Source: Bacteroidaceae bacterium
GTDB lineage: Bacteria > Bacteroidota > Bacteroidia > Bacteroidales > Bacteroidaceae
Reading direction: 5' to 3'
Assembly (NCBI GenBank): GCA_017407905.1
Contig: JAFQVS010000056.1
Location: forward strand, 1 to 43,425
Length of the DNA stretch: 43,425 nt
A program made the position numbers and the translations under genes. Under the pieces are notes generated by a model, which worked only from the letters and a program-made list of their open reading frames with translations, had not been told where the DNA came from and did no database searches. Shown piece after piece: positions 34,044 to 42,905 of this stretch; position 1 is the first letter of the stretch; each line of letters opens with the position of its first letter.

Positions 34044-34110
34044 TAAAGAGCTTTTCAACGTACCATTTTTTGTGTGTCCGTCGGTTGCTTACAGCCGACG
34101 GACGCTCTTT
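34043..34110 (+). terminator. Compound terminator after the OmpA-family gene
   Basis: Inner stem GTCCGTCGG/CCGACGGAC (34074-34082 with 34093-34101) is enclosed by ATAAAGAGC/GCTCTTTAT (34043-34051 with 34102-34110). Short T runs follow the 3' arm. Confidence 0.6.
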
Positions 34111-34193
34111 ATTTAAGATTCCCGACAATAAAGCCATAAATGCAACCCGATTGCAAATAATCGGACGGCCGAGGAGGTAAGCTATTTTTTTCT

Positions 34194-34201
34194 TATCTTC
34201 G
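34194..34201 (+). promoter_or_regulatory. -7 promoter box of the metal permease
   Basis: TATCTTCG lies 25 bases before the start codon, as for nadA and rlmN. Confidence 0.45.
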
Positions 34202-34225
34202 CAGACGAAAAAAACAACAATCACA

Positions 34226-35452
34226 ATGGAAAAATATATAACACCACTCATTGAGCTACTAAACGAAATGTCGCCCTATCTGCTCTTGGGCTTTCTTATC
34301 GCAGGCATACTACACGAATTTGTACCTCAGAAGATTTATCGCACCGGCCTCTCGAAAGGCAACACACGCTCCGTGATTTTAGCGGCACTCTTCGGCGTTC
34401 CGTTGCCGCTGTGCTCGTGCGGAGTAATCCCCACGGCAATGTCGCTGCGACGCGAGGGAGTGTCGAAAGGGGCAACAACGTCGTTCCTAATATCCACCCC
34501 GCAGACAGGCGTCGATTCCATCCTTGCCACAGCCTCGCTATTAGGAGCACCCTTTGCCCTGCTGCGCCCCATAGTTGCATTTGTAACCGCAATCATCGGC
34601 GGATGCTTGGTCAACAGATTCGACAAGCAGGACGAGGCGTGCAGCGCCCCCCTCGACAGCAGTCAAAAGAGCAACAAAAGCCTTTGGAAAAAATGCGTCG
34701 GCGCCCTTGAATATGGCTTTATAAATATGCTTCAGGATATTGGCAAATGGATTGTCATAGGGCTTGTTGTTGCGGCGGTAATCACTATTCTTGTGCCCGA
34801 TAATTTCTTTACGGCCTACAGCGACAAGCCAATTGTGAATATGTTCATTGTGATGCTATTCTCGGTGCCTATGTATCTGTGTGCCACGGGCTCAATTCCC
34901 ATTGCCGCGGCGCTTATGCTCAAGGGGCTGTCGCCCGGCGCCGCTCTTGTGCTGCTTATGGCGGGCCCCGCCACTAATGTAGCGGCCATCCTTGTCATAA
35001 AAAAAGTAATGGGCCTGCGCACACTGCTCATCTACCTATCGACAATCATTGCGGGGGCATTCGCCTTTGGGATTATAGTCGATTATCTGCTGCCCGCTCA
35101 TTGGTTCACAAGCGCAATTGTTTCGGGCGAGGCAGCCTGCTGCTCGGCCGAGGCGAGCGTGTGGTGGAAGAGTGGTTCGAGTATTCTGTTTGCTCTGCTG
35201 CTGGCTGCCGCATTTATTCTAAAATATATTAAACCCCATAAACATACAACTATGCAAAAGGAATTTAAAATCAAAGGTATGATGTGCAACCACTGCAAGG
35301 CCAACGTCGAGAGGAATCTGAGCAAGATTGAGGGCGTTACGGGCGTAACCGTGAACCTTGAGCAGGGTATTGCCTACGTCGAGGGTAGCTTCGATGCAGG
35401 GCTGGTTATTTCGTGTATCGAGAATCTGGGCTACGAGTATATAAGAGAATAA
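34226..35452 (+). CDS. SO_0444-type Cu/Zn efflux permease with HMA domain
   Basis: A 408-residue inner-membrane permease. It has about eight to nine hydrophobic segments with two repeated signature regions: FGVPLPLCSCGVIPTAMSLRR and FSVPMYLCATGSIPIAAALML, then GPATNVAAILVIKK. CSCG cysteines suit binding of a soft metal. Residues about 340-408 are a heavy-metal-associated domain, EFKIKGMMCNHCKANVERNL, with the MxCxxC metal site. The permease group is known as SO_0444-type copper/zinc exporters. In many relatives the HMA protein is separate. A strong terminator follows. Confidence 0.9.
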   Translation: MEKYITPLIELLNEMSPYLLLGFLIAGILHEFVPQKIYRTGLSKGNTRSVILAALFGVPLPLCSCGVIPTAMSLRREGVSKGATTSFLISTPQTGVDSILATASLLGAPFALLRPIVAFVTAIIGGCLVNRFDKQDEACSAPLDSSQKSNKSLWKKCVGALEYGFINMLQDIGKWIVIGLVVAAVITILVPDNFFTAYSDKPIVNMFIVMLFSVPMYLCATGSIPIAAALMLKGLSPGAALVLLMAGPATNVAAILVIKKVMGLRTLLIYLSTIIAGAFAFGIIVDYLLPAHWFTSAIVSGEAACCSAEASVWWKSGSSILFALLLAAAFILKYIKPHKHTTMQKEFKIKGMMCNHCKANVERNLSKIEGVTGVTVNLEQGIAYVEGSFDAGLVISCIENLGYEYIRE

Positions 35453-35472
35453 CAAGCCTTACAGAAGAATAT

Positions 35473-35513
35473 AAATATGTTGGGGAGTGTAAATTACACT
35501 CCCCAACATATTT
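35473..35513. terminator. Bidirectional terminator between convergent genes
   Basis: A perfect 20-bp stem (35473-35492 with 35494-35513) with a one-base centre; core GTTGGGGAGTGTAA. It lies between the plus-strand permease and minus-strand C10 peptidase. Confidence 0.85.
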
Positions 35514-35538
35514 TACGTTAAAGACCTGCGGCCTTTCG

Positions 35539-37032
35539 TTATTTTATAATTACCTTTTTACCGCCTACAATATAAACGCCTGCACGCTCGATGCGCTTGA
35601 CGCGGCGTCCGCAAAGGTCGAATATCTCGGCTCTGTTTGTTTCACCCGTAACAACCTCAATGGCTGTATCTTCGTTTTTCTCGAAGCGGGCCACAAAATT
35701 CAGATTGTCGGTAACCGTCAGTGTGTGCAGCGTGTCGGCACTCACAAGCGTATCTTGGCTGAACCATCCTGTAAAGCTATAATCGGCCTCGGGCGAGGCT
35801 TTCAGTGTTACCTCGGTGCCGCTATCCACCGTTACCGACTGTGCGTCGTTCACCGTTGCCGTACCGCCCTCGGTTGCCTCGACGCTCACTGTGTAGGTAG
35901 TAATTTTCAGTGGTTTAAGCCCTATAAAGGCCTTGTGGCTGTCGGTCTTAGAGGCATAATCATCGCTCGACGTTGGGTCCATTTTGGCAAGGGTAAAATA
36001 ACCGTTGCACGAGCCTCCCCACCCCCAATTAAAATGATAATAACCCTTGTCGGTGTATCCGTCGATGATGAAAATGTGCTTAGCGTCGCTGCCCGAGCCT
36101 GCATTTGTGGCAACGTAAGGCACGGGACACGAATCGTTTAGGCTCGCGCGGAGCAGTTCGTTCCAGCGCTCATCGCCCACTAAGAAGCGTTGCGTTGCAC
36201 CCGAGGCGTTCCCCGTCTGCTGCGATATATCTACGTACCCAAAATGACGTGCCATTCTATAAGCATTCTCGCTACCACTTGTACTGTATGTGCCGTACGA
36301 CAGACCATAGGCGTAGCCTAAGTCGCGCATAACAACCGCAACCTCATCGGCCTGCTCCTCGGTGTAATTCTTATATTCGAGGGGCATATTATCCCAATTG
36401 TACGTATGTCCGAGTTCAAGTTTCTCACCTGTATTAGGATTATATACGTTGCCCTCGCCCCTGAGAGGCCATTTGTGGTGGCGCATCACAATGGCAAAGG
36501 CCGTGGCGATGCAGCCCGTGAGTGCCTGACGGCCGCTTGCAGTGAAGCACAGTTTATTAAATGGAGCACCCTGAGCCCAGCGTGCCGTCCCGAGGTTCAC
36601 GATAACATTGCCCACGCTTGCAGCATCTGCCGGAGCATTTGAGAGCCCTTTTGCACGTGCCCGGCGTATCTGCGCATCAATATCGGCAAGATAGTCGCGC
36701 ATTCCTGCGGGAAGTTCCTCTATCGAGGCGGGCAGCGGCTCATCGGAAAAGCCGATAAAAGGGCAGCTGACAGCGTCGCCCGATACTACTGCAAAGCCTT
36801 TTCCGTCGGGGGCGGCTATAAGATAGTGTGTCGGCTCGTCGCTATTCGATGGCAATAGCACGCGCGGCTCCGACGAACGCACGGCGCGACGAGGCTGCAC
36901 CCCCTCGGCCTGCGCAAAGAAACCCTCGGCAATGGCGAGCGCCCGTTTGTATCGGGCATCCTGCGCCTGTGTCGATATGCAAAAGAGTGCTGCCAACAGC
37001 AATAATATTGATTTTTTGTAATTGTGCCACAT
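35539..37032 (-). CDS. C10 family cysteine peptidase (streptopain-like)
   Basis: A 497-residue secreted protease of the SpeB/interpain group. Signal peptide 1-23; propeptide about 24-140, with HYLIAAPDGKGFAVVSGD typical of C10 prodomains. Mature catalytic residues are Cys174 in ALTGCIATAFAIVMRHHKWP and His318 in AKHIFIIDGY; the WGWGG loop follows at 335-339. After about 380 comes an InlB B-repeat-like domain (SVEATEGGTATVNDAQ, SFTGWFSQDTLVSADT). The C-terminal tail IFDLCGRRVKR... GVYIVGGKKVIIK resembles that of the GH20 enzyme. Its role may be host-protein degradation or modification of surface proteins. Confidence 0.92.
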   Translation of the reverse strand: MWHNYKKSILLLLAALFCISTQAQDARYKRALAIAEGFFAQAEGVQPRRAVRSSEPRVLLPSNSDEPTHYLIAAPDGKGFAVVSGDAVSCPFIGFSDEPLPASIEELPAGMRDYLADIDAQIRRARAKGLSNAPADAASVGNVIVNLGTARWAQGAPFNKLCFTASGRQALTGCIATAFAIVMRHHKWPLRGEGNVYNPNTGEKLELGHTYNWDNMPLEYKNYTEEQADEVAVVMRDLGYAYGLSYGTYSTSGSENAYRMARHFGYVDISQQTGNASGATQRFLVGDERWNELLRASLNDSCPVPYVATNAGSGSDAKHIFIIDGYTDKGYYHFNWGWGGSCNGYFTLAKMDPTSSDDYASKTDSHKAFIGLKPLKITTYTVSVEATEGGTATVNDAQSVTVDSGTEVTLKASPEADYSFTGWFSQDTLVSADTLHTLTVTDNLNFVARFEKNEDTAIEVVTGETNRAEIFDLCGRRVKRIERAGVYIVGGKKVIIK

Positions 37033-37052
37033 AATTTTGTCCGTTTTTATCT

Positions 37053-37610
37053 TTATTTTAATTGTTTACCATCGCTAAAGGCGTTGCCTGCCTTTGCCCC
37101 GAGCTCAATGTAGTTGTGGTTGACGGGGTCGTATGTTATCGGGCGTAATTTTGCAACGTCAATTTTTCCATCGGTCAGAATGCTCTCGTCGGCGCTTACA
37201 TTCACGATGCGTCCCACAAGATGGTTGCTTTCTTTGTCGTACGACACAAGAGTACATTCGAGCGTCATTGGCAACTGCTCTATTATGGGCGCGTTGACCG
37301 CCTCGCTGCGCACCGCGCTGAAGCCCGCCTTTGCAAATTTATCGGGTACCTTATTGCCCGATACAATACCCACATAGTCGCACTGTGCAAGAGACTCGGC
37401 CGTGCCCACGCTGACAGTAAAAGCACCCGTCGAGAGTATGTTTTTTGTAGTCTTATGCCCCTCGGACAGACACACTCCGATGGTCTCATCGGTGAATATT
37501 CCGCCCCAAGCGGCGTTCATTGCATTGGGCACTCCCGCCTCGTCGTATGCCGCCACTATCAGCACCGGCATTGGGTAGAGCCAGCTTTTCTTTCCAAAAT
37601 TCTTACGCAT
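37053..37610 (-). CDS. Flavin reductase family protein
   Basis: A 185-residue FMN-binding split-barrel protein. PMPVLIVAAYDEAGVPNAMNAAWGG, ETIGVCLSEGHKTTKNIL and AFTVSVGTAE match the flavin reductase-like family, which includes flavoredoxins. Likely a dimer using NAD(P)H or another electron source. It starts 6 bases after the RibD-C gene's stop on the same strand, so they form a pair. No riboflavin operon is present. Confidence 0.9.
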   Translation of the reverse strand: MRKNFGKKSWLYPMPVLIVAAYDEAGVPNAMNAAWGGIFTDETIGVCLSEGHKTTKNILSTGAFTVSVGTAESLAQCDYVGIVSGNKVPDKFAKAGFSAVRSEAVNAPIIEQLPMTLECTLVSYDKESNHLVGRIVNVSADESILTDGKIDVAKLRPITYDPVNHNYIELGAKAGNAFSDGKQLK

Positions 37611-37616
37611 AATACT

Positions 37617-38291
37617 CTATTTTAAATTATATCTTATCCATACTGTTTCGCCCATCTGTTCGACGCTCTTCAGACGCAGAGGCGTGGGCTTACGCCCCTT
37701 ATCCTTTATGCCGTCGAACACAGCGGTCATCCCGGCGCGACCGTCGATGCCCGGGGCCACCATAAAACTAACCTCGTCGAGCAGCCCTGCCTCAAGAAAA
37801 GCCGCGTTTATATTGCCGCCGCCCGTTACCGCAAGCCTTTCAACGGCAAACTCCTCGGCAAGAATCTCCATTGCCCTCGCAAGGTCGATAGAGCCCTTGC
37901 CCACTGCAATCCACGATATTCCCTGTCGGGTGAGGCAGTCGTGATAGGCTCGGGGGGCATCCTCCGAGGTAACCACAAGCAGTGCCCCGGCATCATATTC
38001 GTTGGCGTCCCACTGCAAGCGTCCGCGGGTGTCTGTTGCCACGCAATAGGCCGACGAGCGTCGCGCCACAAAGAACGCCTCGTGCCCGATGGGGGTGCTA
38101 TCCGCCGCCTCGAAAGGCTCGCCCGCAGCATAGTGCATCTGCATTGTAACGCGTCCCATAAGCATCGAGGGGCAGTCGAGCGCCTCTAATGCCTCGTAAT
38201 ATTCGTTGCCACCCTCAATCTGCTCGGTCATTTCGCAGTCTATTCTGCCGTCAACCGAGGCTATCATATGACAAATTATATAAGGTCTCAT
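37617..38291 (-). CDS. RibD C-terminal (dihydrofolate reductase-like) protein
   Basis: A 224-residue stand-alone reductase of the RibD-C fold, without the deaminase half found in full RibD. Visible elements are MIASVDGRIDCE (9-20), PSMLMGRVTMQ, and LAVTGGGNINAAFLEAGLLDEVSFMVAPGIDG, which includes the NADPH-binding glycines. Such single-domain proteins reduce pterins or ribosylaminopyrimidines, or confer antifolate-related functions; the substrate here is not clear. Paired with the flavin reductase gene 6 bases downstream. Confidence 0.88.
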   Translation of the reverse strand: MRPYIICHMIASVDGRIDCEMTEQIEGGNEYYEALEALDCPSMLMGRVTMQMHYAAGEPFEAADSTPIGHEAFFVARRSSAYCVATDTRGRLQWDANEYDAGALLVVTSEDAPRAYHDCLTRQGISWIAVGKGSIDLARAMEILAEEFAVERLAVTGGGNINAAFLEAGLLDEVSFMVAPGIDGRAGMTAVFDGIKDKGRKPTPLRLKSVEQMGETVWIRYNLK

Positions 38292-38321
38292 AATTCTGTT
38301 TTTTTATATTACATCTGCCTG

Positions 38322-39017
38322 CTATAAGAGACCGATAATATCCTTTAGACGGTGCACCTCGAATGTCGGCCTAAAAGGCAGATTATCAATGCCCTTTCTA
38401 TTGAAAAATATCTGTCTGAGCCCCACATTGGCCGCTCCTGCAATGTCTGTCTCGAACATATCCCCAATCATTATGCTATCCTCGAGGGTCGAGCCTGTGC
38501 TGCCGAGGGCATACTCGAAAATCTCGCGGCGGGGCTTGTTTACCCCAATGTGGTCGGATAGTATCAGCGCCTTAAAATAGTCTCTGATGCCCGTAGTAAG
38601 CATCTTCTGCTCTTGCAGCTCCTGAAAGCCGTTCGAGAGTATGTACAGATTATATTTCGGATGCAGATATTCGAGCAGCTCCTTAGCCCCCTCGATGAGA
38701 ATATTCTTTGTCGGGATGCGCCCCAGAGCCTCGCGGCAGAATCGGGCGGCAAGCGCCTCGTCGTGCACGCCGACAACCTCAAGCGGGTGGTTGTAACGTA
38801 TGCGGTTAAGCTCGTCCTTTGTTATTTCGCCGCGGCCATACTGCTCCCACAACTGCAAATTGCGCGGAGCATATATCTGCATATAGTGGTCGAAAGAGAG
38901 GAAGAAACGCTCATAATCGAGCAGTTCGTACGTCTCTTTGAATGCCTCGCGCGAGGCTGCACTAAAGTCGTACAGCGTGTCGTCGAGGTCGATAAATATG
39001 TTCCTGCATTTTTCCAT
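38322..39017 (-). CDS. YjjG-family HAD nucleotidase
   Basis: A 231-residue HAD phosphatase. Motif I is IDLDDTLYDF (Asp10, Asp12), with the helical cap from about 15-90. Motif II is LYILSNGFQELQEQKM, followed by KPRREIF and motif IV MIGDMFETDIAGAANVGL. The overall pattern fits the YjjG-type noncanonical pyrimidine nucleotidases, which dephosphorylate dUMP, dTMP and damaged pyrimidine nucleotides. It is preceded at 39074 by the lipoprotein gene; spacing of 56 bases leaves room for its own promoter. Exact specificity is inferred. Confidence 0.88.
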   Translation of the reverse strand: MEKCRNIFIDLDDTLYDFSAASREAFKETYELLDYERFFLSFDHYMQIYAPRNLQLWEQYGRGEITKDELNRIRYNHPLEVVGVHDEALAARFCREALGRIPTKNILIEGAKELLEYLHPKYNLYILSNGFQELQEQKMLTTGIRDYFKALILSDHIGVNKPRREIFEYALGSTGSTLEDSIMIGDMFETDIAGAANVGLRQIFFNRKGIDNLPFRPTFEVHRLKDIIGLL

Positions 39018-39073
39018 ACATTCTCTACAAAAAAGCGTGCCGCCCCCCCGCCAAAAAGAACCCGAGGCTTATC

Positions 39074-39901
39074 TTATCGCACCTGAATTACCAAATATTT
39101 CGACACACTCCAGAAGGCAACTGCGTCGGTTATTGTAAGCACATACTGCTTGTTTGCGTCGCGCTCGAGTTTGTAGCTGCCCTCGGGGTGCGTTGTCAGC
39201 AGTTTGGCACGGCGAGCATAGGTGTTTATGGTGCGTAGCTCGCGCAGGTCGGCCTTTGTAAAATAGCCCAAATTGGCGTTTGTGGCGCGTAGTACGTCGC
39301 CACTCTTGAGGATATTCTCATCCTTTAGCTCGCGCTTGGTGCCTACTGCATACCACACGGTGTTAAGCTCGGCATCTTGTATCTCGATGGTCTGCTCGCT
39401 TCTCTCGTTCGACTGTGCAAGCTGCTCGACTGTTCTGTCGAGCTGTTCGATGCGAATATCGCGCTTCGACAATTCGGCCTGCATAGCTTCGAGCTCGGCA
39501 CTCTTTTTGTCGAATTGCGCCTGCAAATTATCGAGCATACTCTTCAGTTGCTTATAGGCTCCCTGATTTTTACTGAGCTGTGCCCGCAGATTCTCAATCT
39601 CTTGCTTGTTGCGTTGGAGCGTCTCGTTTATATAGGCAAAATCATTCTCGATGCTCTCGGTACGGCTCTTCTCGCTGCCTACTGCGTCGAGATTTATGCG
39701 TCCCTGCGCCTCGTTTATGGCACGAAAGCCCTCCTCGACGCGGTTGATTGTGTAAAGCATCTCTTCGAGGGCTGCGTCGCGGCTGGCAATTACCGCCTGA
39801 AGCGAATCGTTCTGACTGATTAACTGCTCGCGTTTGGGGCCATCCTGACAACTACTGAGCAGGGCGGCCACTGCAACTATTGATAAAATAATCTTTTTCA
39901 T
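39074..39901 (-). CDS. Coiled-coil lipoprotein of unknown function
   Basis: A 275-residue lipoprotein with lipobox LLSSC (Cys18). Residues about 20-190 form a long coiled coil with heptad Leu/Ile spacing (NETLQRNKQEIENLRAQL, LDRTVEQLAQSNERSEQTI). The C-terminal 80 residues form a compact beta-rich domain (NTVWYAVGTKRELKDENIL, GYFTKADLRELRTINTYARR). This pattern is conserved in Bacteroidetes but I know no assigned function. It lies between rsmI and the YjjG-like gene on the minus strand. Anchored in the envelope and probably spanning the periplasm. Confidence 0.75.
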   Translation of the reverse strand: MKKIILSIVAVAALLSSCQDGPKREQLISQNDSLQAVIASRDAALEEMLYTINRVEEGFRAINEAQGRINLDAVGSEKSRTESIENDFAYINETLQRNKQEIENLRAQLSKNQGAYKQLKSMLDNLQAQFDKKSAELEAMQAELSKRDIRIEQLDRTVEQLAQSNERSEQTIEIQDAELNTVWYAVGTKRELKDENILKSGDVLRATNANLGYFTKADLRELRTINTYARRAKLLTTHPEGSYKLERDANKQYVLTITDAVAFWSVSKYLVIQVR

Positions 39902-39958
39902 ATTTCTGCTTTTTTTGTTGTTAATATTTCTATTTAACGTAAAATAAATTTCCGTTGT

Positions 39959-40663
39959 TTATTCCTCGGCCTCGCCCTCAGCCTCGGGGCAGAGGCTGCT
40001 GCCCACCAAGAGCACAAATTCGCCGCGCGGTTCGTGCTTTGTGAAATGTTCGACAAGCTCGGCAAGAGTGCCACGCACACACTCCTCGTGCAGCTTCGAT
40101 ATTTCGCGCACGGCGGCAGCCTCGCGCTGCGGCCCGAAAGCCTCGGCGAGCTGCGTCAGCGTCTTTAACACCCGATAGGGCGACTCGTAGAAGATTATTG
40201 TCCTGTCCTCGTCCTTCAGCTTGGCGAGCCTCGTCTGACGCCCCTTCTTCTGCGGCAGAAAGCCTTCGAACACAAATTTGTCGCACGGCAGACCCGAGCT
40301 CACAAGCGCCGGGACAAAGGCCGTCGCTCCGGGCAGACACTGCACCTCGACCCCATTTCTCACACACTCGCGCACAAGCATAAAGCCCGGGTCGCTTATT
40401 GCCGGCGTCCCCGCATCCGAGACAAGCGCCACGTGATGCTCGCAGGAGCGTATGCGCTCGGCAAGCGAGCCCACCGTCTTATGCTCGTTGAATTTATGGT
40501 GCGAGTACATAGACACCTGAATATCAAAATGTTTAAGCAGCTTGCCCGAGGTTCTTGTATCCTCGGCCAAAATAAAATCGGCCTCGCGCAACAGGCGCAA
40601 TGCACGCATTGTAATATCTTCGAGATTGCCTACGGGCGTAGGTACAACGTACAAAATTCCCAT
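39959..40663 (-). CDS. rsmI: 16S rRNA (cytidine-1402-2'-O)-methyltransferase RsmI
   Basis: Methylates the 2'-OH of C1402 in 16S rRNA, at the ribosomal P site, using SAM. The 234-residue protein opens ILYVVPTPVGNLEDITMRAL and has ILAEDTRTSGKLL, LVSDAGTPAISDPG and FVFEGFLPQKKGRQTRL, all RsmI hallmarks of the tetrapyrrole-methylase fold. Length is slightly shorter than in Proteobacteria, as is usual in Bacteroidetes. The divergent neighbour tdk is the usual partner in this phylum. Confidence 0.96.
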   Translation of the reverse strand: MGILYVVPTPVGNLEDITMRALRLLREADFILAEDTRTSGKLLKHFDIQVSMYSHHKFNEHKTVGSLAERIRSCEHHVALVSDAGTPAISDPGFMLVRECVRNGVEVQCLPGATAFVPALVSSGLPCDKFVFEGFLPQKKGRQTRLAKLKDEDRTIIFYESPYRVLKTLTQLAEAFGPQREAAAVREISKLHEECVRGTLAELVEHFTKHEPRGEFVLLVGSSLCPEAEGEAEE

Positions 40664-40694
40664 TCTAATACTTTTTGTAAATTTTCTCTAACTG

Positions 40695-40702
40695 CAAAAA
40701 TA
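40695..40702 (-). promoter_or_regulatory. -7 promoter box of rsmI
   Basis: Minus strand TATTTTTG at 40702-40695 matches TAnnTTTG, 32 bases before the rsmI start. No TTTG was found at the right distance. Confidence 0.4.
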
Positions 40703-40803
40703 ATCAGTTTTTGTCGAAAATCCCCTAATTTAACAAATAAAAGCAGTGATAAATTGTTGATAACTTGTTGTGTCAATATCTATGCAGATAAAATTTTAAT
40801 ATT

Positions 40804-40811
40804 TAACTTCG
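40804..40811 (+). promoter_or_regulatory. -7 promoter box of tdk
   Basis: TAACTTCG lies 49 bases before the tdk start, followed by a small inverted repeat GCAC-TTTA-GTGC (40811-40822). Confidence 0.4.
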
Positions 40812-40859
40812 CACTTTAGTGCAAAAAACAGACAACAGACACTTTTTCACATTATCATA

Positions 40860-41474
40860 ATGAACAGATTTTCAGAGTTTAATCAGATGGAAATGGCGCG
40901 TCGCGGACGCTTAGAGGTTATTTGCGGTTCGATGTTCTCGGGAAAGACCGAGGAGCTTATCCGCCGTCTCAAACGTGCAAAATTCGCACGACAGAAGGTC
41001 GAGATTTTCAAGCCGGCCATCGACACAAGATACTCGCAAGAGGAGGTCGTCTCGCACGAGGGCAACCACATTCTATCGACCCCCATAGAGGCCTCGGCAA
41101 GCATCCTTTTGCTGGCTACCGACGTTGACGTTGTCGGCATCGACGAGGCACAATTCTTCGACGACGAGCTTCCCGCCGTGTGCAACGAGCTTGTCAAGCG
41201 CGGCACACGCGTAATTATCGCCGGCCTTGATATGGATTTTAAGTGCCAGCCCTTCGGCCCGATGCCCTCGCTTATGGCCATTGCCGACGAGGTAACAAAA
41301 GTGCACGCAATATGCGTCAGATGCGGTAATTTAGCCTACGTATCGCACCGCACCGTCGCCAACGACAAATTGGTGCTTTTGGGCGAAAAAATGGAGTACG
41401 AACCACTGTGCCGCGAGTGCTACCACAAAGCCCTCGCCCAGCGCAACGAACAACAGACAAATGAGAATAAATAA
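40860..41474 (+). CDS. tdk: Thymidine kinase
   Basis: Phosphorylates thymidine to dTMP in pyrimidine salvage. The 204-residue type II kinase has the P-loop GSMFSGKT (23-30), the [12 protein letters not shown] catalytic segment with its Glu, and [12 protein letters not shown] of the lasso region. Two CX2C pairs, ICVRCG and LCRECY, form the structural zinc site. It overlaps the AI-2E gene by 14 bases, implying a shared transcript. Confidence 0.96.
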   Translation: MNRFSEFNQMEMARRGRLEVICGSMFSGKTEELIRRLKRAKFARQKVEIFKPAIDTRYSQEEVVSHEGNHILSTPIEASASILLLATDVDVVGIDEAQFFDDELPAVCNELVKRGTRVIIAGLDMDFKCQPFGPMPSLMAIADEVTKVHAICVRCGNLAYVSHRTVANDKLVLLGEKMEYEPLCRECYHKALAQRNEQQTNENK

Positions 41475-42552
41475 CGAAATATCCGTCGGCCGATTCCTGC
41501 GTATTGTACTAATACTCATCACAATAGGAATCCTATACGTAGTGCTCGACAATCTGAGCGGGGTACTTCTGCCCTTCTTTGTCGCGTGGCTTGTGGCCTA
41601 CCTTCTGTATCCGCTGGTAAAATTCTTTCAATACAAATTAAAATTCAAATACAGGATGCTGTCGATAGTGGCAGCAATAACATTGGTGCTGACACTTTTC
41701 GTCGGCTCGTTTATGCTCGTCGTCCCCTCGATGATTAGCGAATTTAGCACATTCAAAGAGACAGCCGTAGCCTTCTTCAGCCATCAGATAAAAAACCCCT
41801 CAATCCCCCCAGTTTTTCTTGATTATGTGCGCGAATATGGCAACGAGCAAGGCATCGTACAATTACTGCAAAGCGATGGCATTCAATCTCTTATCCATCA
41901 ATTATGGAATAAATCCCAGATACTTATGCTGGGCACCATAAACATTGTGGCACAAATAGGCGCCTCGTTCATTGTGCTTTTATATATATTTTTCATCCTA
42001 CTCGACTACGAGCTCTTGGCCGATGAATGGAAGCTCTTCCTACCCGCAAAATGGCGCGATTTTGCCACCAAGCTATCCGAAGACCTCACATACGGAATGA
42101 GCCAATATTTCCGCGGACAAGCCCTCGTGGCACTGTGCGTGGGCATACTCTTTGCCATCGGCTTTCTGATTATAGATTTTCCCATTGCCATTGGCTTCGG
42201 CCTCTTCATCGGCCTGCTGAACCTTGTCCCCTATCTGCAAATAGTATCCCTTGTGCCTATGGCACTGCTTGCGCTTATGAAAGCCGCAAATACGGGCGAT
42301 AACTTTTGGGTAATACTCCTGAGTGCCCTCGCCGTATTGTGCGTCGTGCAGGCCATACAAGACTTTTTCCTTGTGCCCCGCATTATGGGCAAGAGAATGA
42401 ATCTGCATCCCGCAGTTATTTTGCTCTCACTATCCGTGTGGGGCAAACTGTTGGGAATGTTAGGAATGATTGTAGCCCTGCCCCTCACCACCCTGCTCAT
42501 CGGCTACATTAAGCGCTACCACCAGATAAACGACAAAGAATCCACCAAATAG
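41461..42552 (+). CDS. AI-2E family (PerM-like) transporter
   Basis: A 363-residue inner-membrane protein of the AI-2E/PerM family, with about eight hydrophobic segments. Visible are the N-terminal pair [18 protein letters not shown] and [19 protein letters not shown], the long linker (about 85-165) and the C-terminal run [34 protein letters not shown] and [19 protein letters not shown]. Members have been linked to AI-2, Na+/H+ or metabolite export, so the substrate is undetermined. It shares 14 bases with tdk and is the last gene of the pair. Confidence 0.9.
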   Translation: MRINNEISVGRFLRIVLILITIGILYVVLDNLSGVLLPFFVAWLVAYLLYPLVKFFQYKLKFKYRMLSIVAAITLVLTLFVGSFMLVVPSMISEFSTFKETAVAFFSHQIKNPSIPPVFLDYVREYGNEQGIVQLLQSDGIQSLIHQLWNKSQILMLGTINIVAQIGASFIVLLYIFFILLDYELLADEWKLFLPAKWRDFATKLSEDLTYGMSQYFRGQALVALCVGILFAIGFLIIDFPIAIGFGLFIGLLNLVPYLQIVSLVPMALLALMKAANTGDNFWVILLSALAVLCVVQAIQDFFLVPRIMGKRMNLHPAVILLSLSVWGKLLGMLGMIVALPLTTLLIGYIKRYHQINDKESTK

Positions 42553-42638
42553 CAATTGCCCGCAGTTTTATGGTGAAAATAATAAAAAACACATAATAAA
42601 TTCCACTTTTGCAACCTGAATAGAACAGCGATACAGAC

Positions 42639-42905
42639 CTATAAAACAACTTTTTCGGCCATCTTTTTGCAATGCCGCTCGGCAGCAGAGATGCGATTCT
42701 TCACGGTCGAGCGCGTAAAGACCCAACGCCTCGACAACCTCGCAGCTGCTGCACCCCGAGGGCGCAAGCTGCACAACGCGCCTAACCCCCTCGGGCAGCC
42801 TTTCCGTGTTTTTTGGAAGGATTTATAGAAGCATTGCCATCATACTGCGGCGCTCATCTTGATAAAATTCCCGCATCAGTACATCCGGCAAATGAGTAGA
42901 ATTTC
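42639..42905 (-). pseudogene. Decayed helix-turn-helix gene remnant
   Basis: The minus strand still reads as a regulator end when two lesions are repaired. One frame gives STHLPDVLMREFYQDERR then an in-frame TAA, and continues ILPKNTERLPEGVRRVV and SSCEVVEALG. After a frameshift near 42710 it reads FTRSTVKNRISAAERHCKKM and ends at 42639. The last part looks like the LuxR/sigma-type HTH (EVVEALG ... STVKNRISAAE). GC-rich codon use over 42690-42800 matches neighbouring genes. This is judged by eye; a sequencing error could explain one lesion but hardly both. The upstream part is too degraded to read. Confidence 0.45.
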
